A stretch of DNA of 64,000 nt. Source: Isoetes taiwanensis. Lineage: Eukaryota; Streptophyta; Lycopodiopsida; Isoetales; Isoetaceae. A model generated the notes under the pieces. The model did no database searches and was not told where the DNA came from. It worked only from the letters and a program-made list of their open reading frames with translations. Position 1 is the stretch's first letter, and each line of letters begins with the position of its first letter. Where the stretch lies: the NCBI GenBank assembly GCA_021234155.1, contig JAJEKV010000072.1, positions 2,354,436 to 2,418,435 on the forward strand, written 5' to 3'. The position numbers were made by a program, and so were the translations under genes. Shown in pieces: positions 56,880 to 64,000 of the stretch.

Positions 56880-57860
56880 AGGTGCAACCTCTTCTCAAAT
56901 GCACAGAAAGCATGATTCTTGCAAGAAAGAAAGATCGGTTGCTTTTGCCTGATAAAGAATACTCTTGCAGACATTTAATTTAGTGGATTCCTGGTGCAAG
57001 CATGGCAGGACTTGCACATGCATATATCAGGAACAAGACTTTTCCTTGGTTATTCTAGCTTTGCGTAATCAAGGTTGGATATGAACAATGCATGTATAAA
57101 TCTATTTCTGACTATAATCTGGCAAGGATTCACTTAAGGGGAGATCTACAATCTCAGTTGCAATTGGTGAAGCCCAACATAAAGGAAGTAACTTAATGCC
57201 TGTAGGCCAAACTACTTTCTGAATCTTAGTCTCTCTGTAACCTATACGACGCTTGCGCTCTAATAGATTGGCTATCTTGTGCCCTAGGTATAGCTACATA
57301 CAGGAAGCCTACTCATAGGGCAACGCACCTGCTATGCCTTGCTAATAACTTTATTTGCATCGAGACACTTATGCACCAAATTATAAATCTAAGAGAAATA
57401 AGGAATTTTAAATCTAGCAAAAATAAGAAAGTAGTTAGATTGTATTATTCTACCATTGTTTGCGAATAAACAACTCTTTTTTTGATATGACATGGTTGTT
57501 TTGATCCTTCATGGTGCGAATGCAATACATAAGTGACATCGTGTTGGCATCTTTGCAAGCATGTTTATAAAATAAATCACTACATATTATATATTATCCT
57601 TGTACCTCATTTTAGTGTCGTTGGTTTGTGCATGTGGCATTTTCGAACCACCAACAGGCCAAAATGAGAATCCCCTTTATTGTTTCCGGTTCTCACACCA
57701 TGTCAATGAAATTCTAGATTAGCACTCTTGATCTTGGCCATCCACCAGTCCAAACTTAGAATATAGATAGAAACTGCACCGCACCCCTGCATCAATGCTC
57801 ATATATGGCTATGATTCCTAAAGGTGCCATATCTAAGTCTTGGAACTGTTGTGGATGCTT
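56880..57860. other. Unassigned part of the 8-kb composite
   Basis: AT-rich, with no recognised frames; it ends with a run of about 17 A bases (57870-57890) just inside the conserved end of the element. Confidence 0.4.
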
Positions 57861-57933
57861 TAGAAGATAAAAAAAAAAAAAAAAAGCAAACACACCCTCA
57901 GGCCACCAGAGGGCAACCCTCCGTGCGCAGCAC

Positions 57934-58650
57934 CTTGTTTCTTTAACATCTCTTGTGTTCTTTGCTTTGAACTTGCTTTTCCCAGTGTATAATACTTCAA
58001 CATTTTCCTCAAAGTCTTCAAATAAGATCTTGGTCTGTTCAAACTCAGTTCTTATCATTTCTTCTGCAGTCTCCCTGTTTTTTGCCACATTCCTAATTAA
58101 AGTAGCCAGCTGCTTATTCCCTTCTACTGCTCTTGCCACATGCAAAAGCTTTTGCTGCTCAGCCTTCAAGGTCTGCAATTATGTTATCAAACCTTGAAAA
58201 AAACTTTGTGAGATCATCCTCTTCTTTAAGGCTTAATTTTCTAAGCTCTTTATCTAGAATGTCAATTTGAGATGACGATTTTTCTTCATAATGTTGAAGT
58301 AAATACCTCCAAATTTCACTTGGTGACTTGCCTTTGATCTTTAGCAGAATGGATGCACCAACTTTGCTTATTAGAATAGCATATGCCTCCTTGATCTTTG
58401 CTAGACTTACAGTCACTCTTTCTGCTGCCACCATGTCAGAAGAGCTGCTTTCTCTTCTATCTCGACCACCTTTGGGCGAGGTGCCGTGCACCGCCACAAC
58501 ACTAGTTGAACCATTAGATTCTGAAATTAACTCCCACAAATCTTCATTCTCTAAGATATTTTTAATCTGTTCCTTCCAGATTTGAAATCCAGGATCTCCT
58601 TCAAAGATTTTAATGCCATTGAGTAATGATGCTCCAAACCTGCTAGACAT
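57934..58650 (-). pseudogene. Copia gag, N-terminal portion
   Basis: MSSRFGASLLNGIKIFEGDP, then LKIKGKSPSEIWRYLLQHYE, then ILDKELRKLSLKEEDDLTKF match the UBN2-type gag of plant copia elements (WxxLxxxYxxxS..L...L..LK..E..s). The starting ATG lies shortly inside the 5' LTR at 58677, where gag should begin. The high-coordinate end of the 8-kb composite abuts it. Fossil element part. Confidence 0.85.
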
Positions 58651-58676
58651 AATGACCTGGCCGCCTCGATATCGAT

Positions 58677-59362
58677 TGTTATGAATTTAACAAATTATCT
58701 AGCAATGCAAGTATTCAATGATCACACCTTAGTTATTCAATGATCACGCCATCAAAAGTTACACTTACAAAATAAAATAGACCTTTAACAAAGATCTTAA
58801 TATGAATCAACCATTGAATAATTTACTGTAGCAAAAAGAAGAAGCACTGTAGCATATGTTTTTCAATAACAACTTAGTCGAGCATTGCTGACAGCCCAGG
58901 CATTCATCCAATGATGAATCCATTCAGAATCACATCACACAGCTAGCTTTAATCTCTGTTTCTTCTTATAGCCGTTAAGGCGGCACCGATTCACTAAGAA
59001 TCAGTCCCGACGGTCATGGACTTGCTATTCGAGCTCGATCCATATTTGCCTCCTTTTTACCTTTAAAAATTTAACCTTTAACATATTAAAGTCTTCAATG
59101 GTTTCAAACGACCATTATATATAAGTATTTCACTTAGTAATTAGGTTGCACCATAACCTAGCATAGTTAGGTACACCTTAGATCTCTGTGCTATGGGAGC
59201 TGTGGATATCTGTGCATTCTCAACATAGAACCACCACTGTGCAATTCTCACATTGCAATTCCAACTATCACATGGATCAACTGGTTTTTACTTTAAATCA
59301 ACCTTCAGTTATTTCATGAATCAACTGAGGTCAAACTATTATAATATGAACAAACCCTTTCA
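58677..59362 (-). repeat. 5' LTR of the copia element
   Basis: Partner of 41506-42185. On the minus strand the gag start lies just downstream. GTTAG follows directly at 59363-59367. Confidence 0.93.
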
Positions 59363-59367
59363 GTTAG

Positions 59368-60837
59368 GGCACGGTTTGATCGTCCATTGCGAATAGGAAT
59401 GGATGATGCAAAAAATTTGTGGGGTATGATAAATACAAGATGCCTTCATGAATGCATGGCAGACCAAAAGATCCCCTTTGTTTGATTTGTTTGATTGATT
59501 GATTGATTGATTTTGAGATGAAGAGTTTGATAAAGGTGTCATCTGGATTTCTTGACTCTTTGAATGCTAGCGCAAAGCAAGACCCCGACTTTATGCTCTG
59601 GTAAAGATTTGAATGGTTTAGATAGGCAAATAAAAAATCGCCTCCTTGATATTTCCTTGCTATGTTGAGATGGACCTCTCACCTCCCCAATTTGCCCTGA
59701 ACCGAGAAAATACGTAAGGCATTTACTACACTTGTGCTTGGGTAGGGCGGTATGCCAAGATAACAATGAAAGAGGGAGCAAAGAGAAAGATTCATATGAT
59801 GACGATAGAGGATCTGATGGTGAAAATAAAAATGAAGTTGAAGATGAGTATGAAGGATGTGAAGATGAAGGAGAAAATTGTACAATGCATTTGATGCTAT
59901 TGTTTCATTAATTTCTTATGTTTATTTCATACAAGAAATTTGTCATGGCGACATTTCTCTTTACATATACTTGGTGCGATTTCAAGATGAAATGTTCCAA
60001 CTAAATAATCTATTGATTAGTCAAGTTAAATGCCGTCTAATAGTTAGTAGGCAAGAACATTTAAAACCCCGAAATCGCTTAGTTTGAATAGGATGGTGAA
60101 TTGGGTTGTTAAGAGCTTTAGAAATTATGTCCTCTAAACCGATTATTACCCAATTCAAGAGCTTGATAAGCAACCTCAACCTTCCGATGGAACACACAAA
60201 AATGGAAGAAGATACAATCATGTGCTACCTAATATGTTCTTCTTAAGCAAAATCTCCGTAAGATAGAGCAACTCTTGATAGTTTGTGAGATCCTATTTCA
60301 GAGATCACAGGGCCAAAATTTTGAAAATCGTCATCCAGCATTCTACATTCTATGGATTTCAATGTATTAATATATCTAGATTGCTTGATGACGTGGCAAC
60401 GAATGTCGGTTGTGTCACCATAGATCCGAATGGTCTTTAACAATTCGAAACAGATTTATGCGGTGCAAATCCTTCATATGGACGGGGAAATCTATTGTAT
60501 CATATGAAATTTCATCTCAAGAGAAGATGGACCATTCTATTCCGATGCAGCTAATAAGAGGCAAATTTTCTTCATCCAAGGGGAAAGAAAACGGATTGCC
60601 TGCATGTAGCAATGCACATAAAAATAGAAGAAATGTCAAAGAAGTCTGCTTCTATAGAAAGCAAGATATCCTCCTCCGGCAAATCCAAAGCTTGAGAGCT
60701 CCACAACAAAAAAAATTGCTAGACATGGAAGGAAAACAACGCCAAAGAAATAAAAGAGGGCTTCCGGCTGTGGGATACATGTCTCTGCTAGAAAATCATG
60801 TGTTGGGCAGCAACAGAGTATGACGCCTTAGATTCTT
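59368..60837. other. Unassigned stretch with a hAT-like acidic tail
   Basis: At about 59770-59880 the plus strand encodes KEKDSYDDDRGSDGENKNEV, an Asp/Glu-rich tail whose DNA resembles 62885-63000, downstream of the hAT remnant. I take it as the C-terminal remnant of a second hAT copy. TTGATTGATTGATTGA repeats lie at about 59488-59512. The rest is unrecognised. Confidence 0.35.
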
Positions 60838-61266
60838 CTAATCGGCTGTGGAGGGCATCTCGATATTCGACCAAAGCTCAAAATGTGGTTTTCTAATATT
60901 CGCCATCTCTAATATCGTAACAATCCTTTTCGTGGTCCTCGTGTCGCGATCTTCTATAGTAACGATTCGACACCACCGCCTCCTCAGTAATCGCCTAAGA
61001 AACCGGAGCTCTAGTAGAACAAATGCATCACAATACGCCAAGGTAAGGTAATCGCCTTCAAACGATGGCAATGAGCTGTAAAGATGTGATGATGCAAATT
61101 GAATGGACGGTATCCAAGGCATCAACATAGCACAATTATATATGTCTTGATGATCGTGTTTCGTGTCATAATTCGTGGTTTTGCTTATAGCCCAAGAAAT
61201 TGGGCTTGCTTTTACGTAGAAGAAATTGCTTCCACACGTGTCGGCTTCACCTGAGGCGTAACCCAT
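60838..61266 (-). pseudogene. Possible copia RNase H-like remnant
   Basis: The frame contains CGSNFFYVKASPISWAISKT and later EGDYLTLAYCDAFVLLELRF, which recall the copia RNase H pattern (TSGYxFxLxxxxISWxSKK ... EAEYxALxxAxxExxWLRxLL). The spacing between the two motifs is too long and the match is weak. An unrelated protein is possible. If real, it is an old broken fossil. Confidence 0.3.
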
Positions 61267-61555
61267 AAAAATTAGTTATAGGAAAAGAAAAATTCAAAAT
61301 TGGATGTATCATTATATATGGTTTGAAAAAGACAATGCACTTGCTTCGATTTTAGTTTTAAATCACGTTTCAACTATTGTTTAAGTTTCCCAAGGGCCAA
61401 TCTTATCTTTGTTTGCTATTTATTATTTTTGAAGATGTTTTGCAGATTGTATATGAATTATCGACAGAAAATAAAAGGTTGAATTTTGACAAATCAGTCG
61501 ATAGGGTCGGCCAAAAATCCCCATTAAATTGGCGGTGTGATGGATCGGCCTAACT

Positions 61556-62690
61556 ATGGCCGATCCCCCTGTAAAAAGTCGGGTTTCTAACCTTTATTTC
61601 CTCTATATAACATTTTTGCAACGGTTTTTTGGCCGATTATCTAGCAATCATCCGGCCGATAGTGCAATATTTAAATTACTATATTTGCATCGCACACCAA
61701 TGACCAACTATATGTACATCATTCTTCATCAACTCACAAGAGAAGATTTGAAACAAGGTCTTATTCACATGGTCATTGATCCTAGATGGGCAAGTTTGGA
61801 TCACTTTACTTCATCGATAGGTACTACATTTCAATGCTTAGTTGTATTATATTTACATGTATACTTATTTAATCTATTTACTTGTGTTTACGCTATGTGG
61901 ATATATGAGCTCGTGCATAGTGGAAGTTATTTCAATGAGGTGAGAAGTATTTTAAACCTTCTAAATCTATTATTGATATTGTTGAAAGTTTGTGACCGAG
62001 AAGGTGCATCAATGGGGCTGATTTATGAACTCATGGATTCTATGGTGAAGTCTTTAGATAAGCTTGCTGAGAAGGTAGATCCATTAAAAGTATCGAATTT
62101 GAAGAACATGATCCGTGATCATGATGATGAAATGAGAGGAAGGTTTTCAATGTTGCATTTTCCGCTCCATTCCTTTGCCTTCTTGCTTCATCCATTGTGT
62201 GCATCTTCTGATCAACTTGAAAATATTAAAGCGATGGCTGATTGGTACAAGTATTTTGGTAGATATACAAACAATGATATCAACATGCAAAGGCGCTTGA
62301 GAGAGCAACATCAAAAGTTTGTAGTATATAACATTCTTTTACTTGTTTGTTATGTAATATTTCCTATTTGAATAATAAGTAAACAATTAGTATTGCGTGT
62401 GTCGCAGCGCCAGGATCTTATATCATATCTCTTGCACACTTGCAAGGTGAGAAGGAGAAGATCGATACTTAGTGGGAGAGCTATCGGATGCCATTTTCGG
62501 ATCTAAGGATCGTGGCATGAGGATTCTAAGCCAAGATACTTCTGCCTCCATGTGACCGCAATTGAGTTCATTCTCGTCCATTCATACAAAGAAACGAATT
62601 GTCTTTTTGTCAAGAACTTCAATAAACTAGCTTATATTCAAACTAATTTGAAGCTGCTTGAAAAGGTAGATGATAGGAAGTGAAGTTAAC
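61556..62690 (+). pseudogene. hAT transposase remnant
   Basis: Typical hAT pieces occur in order on the plus strand: IHMVIDPRWASLDHFTSSIG, then SYFNEVRSILN, then CDREGASMGLIYELMDSMVK (D-x-E-x-x-x-M-G-x-IY-x-M), then RGRFSMLHFPLHSFAFLLHP (RW...HxPLHxxxxxLxP). After 62371, in changing frames, come RILSQDTSAS and CDRN, the start of the C-terminal hAT dimerisation domain (LSQxxSSSxCERNWS), then IHTKKR and YIQTNLKL. Stops and frame shifts near 62380 and 62550 and the missing N-terminal zinc finger show decay. The ATG at 61556 is not the family start. Confidence 0.8.
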
Positions 62691-63002
62691 TTGCGCATGA
62701 TCCAAAGAAAATTGTGTTAAAAGAAGATGAGGAATAGTTGCTGGTTGTTGTTGAAGTTAAATTGGAGCAATTTCATATTGAAAAGATGATATGTTGTCCT
62801 CCATAAGTGATCTAACATCCATGTTCTCGCCGTCCCCGCCGACATTTGTGTGGTTTAGATCAATTGTATGAGGAGACCATGGGATTAAGTGAGAAAGGGA
62901 GGATGATGAGGAGACATATAAGAGAGGGATCAACTGCTTAAGGGAAAAAATTCAAATGATGATGGTGGAAGATTCTATGGTGAAAATGAAGATGAGATTG
63001 GG

Positions 63003-63360
63003 TGGCGAAAAATCTTAGTGGACCAAAATAGGACGGCGTTGACCAAGTTATAAAAGGGGCCATGGCCTAAAAGAGTTTCTTTGCAGCACCGATTCCTTCC
63101 TTCTTCTATGTTGGAAGAGCTCTAAGCAGAGCCGCACTAATTTAGCAAGGCTTCGGTGGTGTGTGTGGAGCCGCCATGCCCCTAAGTTCGAGAGGGCTTT
63201 AAATCCTTGAAGCCATCCGAATGAGAAAGAGCCATGGTTCCGCGCACCTTGCCTCCTTATCAATCTATTCTATTCGTGTTTAAGCTTGGTAAGTTCTCCT
63301 CACCCTTCGCCTCTTGGTGATAGATAAGGTTTTAGTTGGATTATTTGGATTCTCGCAACA
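63003..63360 (+). repeat. 5' LTR of an LTR element that leaves the window
   Basis: The end is set by TCTCGCAACA followed after 2 bases by TGGCGCCAGAC. A TATA box (TATAAAAG, 63049-63056) sits about 310 bases before the end, as in U3. The left edge near 63003 is a guess from where the hAT-like tail stops. The size (about 0.36 kb) and the CA-CT-TGGCGCC junction resemble the element at 51915-54977, though the LTR sequences differ. The partner LTR would lie beyond 64000. Confidence 0.55.
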
Positions 63361-63362
63361 CT

Positions 63363-63373
63363 TGGCGCCAGAC
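63363..63373 (+). other. Primer binding site TGGCGCC type
   Basis: TGGCGCCAGAC, 2 bases after an LTR-like CA end; it has the same core as the primer site at 52253. Confidence 0.6.
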
Positions 63374-64000
63374 ATCGAAGTCGGAAGCCACATCGGTGTG
63401 GGTTTGATCTTGCACTCACCGCAAGGTCTTGCATCTCCGGCTCTCTATGTTGTTTGAGTTCAAATATATAATGATAGGACTTTATTGCTAGCCATATAGT
63501 CATTGTGGATCTCATTTTTGCTCCAAAGTCGCACTCAATGTGGCTCTTGGTAATGTTTTCATATCTGCATCGACCGGCTTTAAGATTTATTCAGAGTAGA
63601 GAGCTCCATCCTCGCACGGTTGGAGCAAGCTCCTGAAATGATTAAATTAAGTGTGTTATCATTCAGACTGGTGCTTACATCAACCCATTATGATGTCGCT
63701 GGTGCTTCCTCAATGGGGACTTAAATGGAGGCTTATGTGTCGAAAGGTGAGAAATTTATTCAGTAACTTTGGAACTCTGTTACTGTGCTATCATGCTATC
63801 GTGGTACGTTTTGGGGCTTTTTATCCGATTCATATGAGGTTTTGCATAGCATCGTATGTTCCCGCACCTCTATATAGCCAAGCCATATGTTAGCCAAAAG
63901 ATCCAAGCGCTTTGGGTGCACACTAAGCTCTAATTATCTTGTGACTAATGAGTCTTTGTCACGGGTAATTGCTATCTATATAGAAGATGTAGTTATGAAA
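63374..64000 (+). other. Leader of the LTR element entering the window's right edge
   Basis: No gag motif is visible yet; frames are short. It is presumed 5' untranslated leader of the element starting near 63003. Confidence 0.4.

Larger units (their letters stand above)
49946..57933 (-). mobile_element. Copy 2 of the paired-end family, carrying host-gene pieces
   Basis: Read on the minus strand it begins GGTGCTGCGCACGG / AGGGTTGCCCTC at 57934 and ends TTGCCCCCTTAGGGGCAA / CCCAAAAAG at 49946, the same ends as 19478-22854. Both ends lie exactly at the junctions with copia gag, which shows that this 8-kb block is one insertion. Inside are a lectin receptor kinase fragment (minus), itself split by a young LTR element, and a MOCS2B fragment (plus). 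The rest is unassigned. No transposase or helicase was recognised. Because the copia LTRs are still about 98% identical, this insertion is recent. Confidence 0.6.
41506..59362 (-). mobile_element. Ty1/copia element fossil carrying three large insertions
   Basis: The LTRs are 41506-42185 and 58677-59362, and GTTAG lies directly outside both (41501-41505, 59363-59367). On the minus strand the parts come in copia order: gag (from 58650), gag zinc knuckles (about 49.83-49.94 kb), protease and integrase (48.5-49.63 kb), reverse transcriptase and RNase H (45.8-47.44 kb, finishing at 42.2-42.35 kb). The internal region is expanded by a Ty3 piece (42.35-45.80 kb), a tandem inverted-repeat pair (47.46-48.36 kb) and an 8-kb composite (49.95-57.93 kb). 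By eye the LTRs differ at about 15 places in 680 (about 98% identical), so it is fairly young. Besides the insertions it has a handful of breaks. Confidence 0.93.

Noticed and set aside
49946-57933. Group II intron identity for the paired-end family
   Set aside because: The start resembles GUGYG, but the end is AG instead of AY, no domain V-like hairpin at the right place or intron-encoded RT was found, and the interior carries host-gene pieces.
49946-57933. LTR identity for the paired-end family
   Set aside because: The two ends are not direct repeats of each other, and no primer site or purine tract is associated with them.

Overview
The window looks like repeat-dense intergenic DNA from the nuclear genome of a land plant with a large genome. 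The evidence is plant retroelement lineages (Ty3/gypsy chromovirus, a Tat/Athila-like Ty3 group, Ty1/copia, LINEs, a hAT transposon) and fragments of plant genes (L-type lectin receptor kinase, ferredoxin-dependent glutamate synthase, PTI1-like kinase, CDPK-related kinase, MOCS2B/MoaE). A fern or gymnosperm would fit the density of nested repeats, but the sequence alone does not settle the lineage. I found no intact host gene, tRNA, rRNA or CRISPR array.

Layout. 0-2.6 kb: unassigned, pyrimidine-rich, perhaps a minus-strand LTR. 2.62-9.35 kb: a minus-strand Ty3/gypsy chromovirus fossil with both 1.5-kb LTRs, a tRNA-iMet primer site and a chromodomain. 9.7-17.2 kb: a plus-strand Ty3 fossil whose RNase H domain lies between protease and reverse transcriptase. 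It is split by a 5'-truncated LINE (11.27-14.62 kb), which is itself split by a solo LTR (12.63-14.16 kb). 17.2-19.5 kb: non-coding, with a cluster of GCGTACGC palindromes and a long GGAAACCCTTCCGG inverted-repeat array.

19.48-22.85 kb is the first copy of a transposon-like family with conserved, unlike ends and a hairpin at each end. 25.2 kb holds a fold-back element. 27.4-29.9 kb holds short pieces of at least three unrelated host genes on both strands, next to tandem duplications. 30.9-32.4 kb is a 3' LTR related to those at 2.6, 7.8 and 12.6 kb. 32.7-35.7 kb has GA-rich low-complexity DNA and a tandem hairpin array. 39.2-40.3 kb is a second, decayed LINE.

41.51-59.36 kb is one Ty1/copia element on the minus strand, with about 98% identical LTRs and a GTTAG target duplication. 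It is swollen to 17.9 kb by three insertions: a rearranged Ty3 fragment (42.35-45.8 kb), a tandem pair of inverted-repeat elements (47.46-48.36 kb), and the second copy of the 19.5-kb family (49.95-57.93 kb). That second copy carries pieces of a lectin receptor kinase and of MOCS2B. Its kinase piece is split by a very young 3.06-kb non-autonomous LTR element (51.915-54.977 kb). 59.4-64 kb: a decayed hAT transposase, then the 5' LTR and primer site of an LTR element running off the window.

The most novel candidates are the gene-fragment-carrying family with paired end signatures (copies at 19.5 and 50-58 kb) and the Ty3 group with RNase H ahead of reverse transcriptase, seen in two separate copies.
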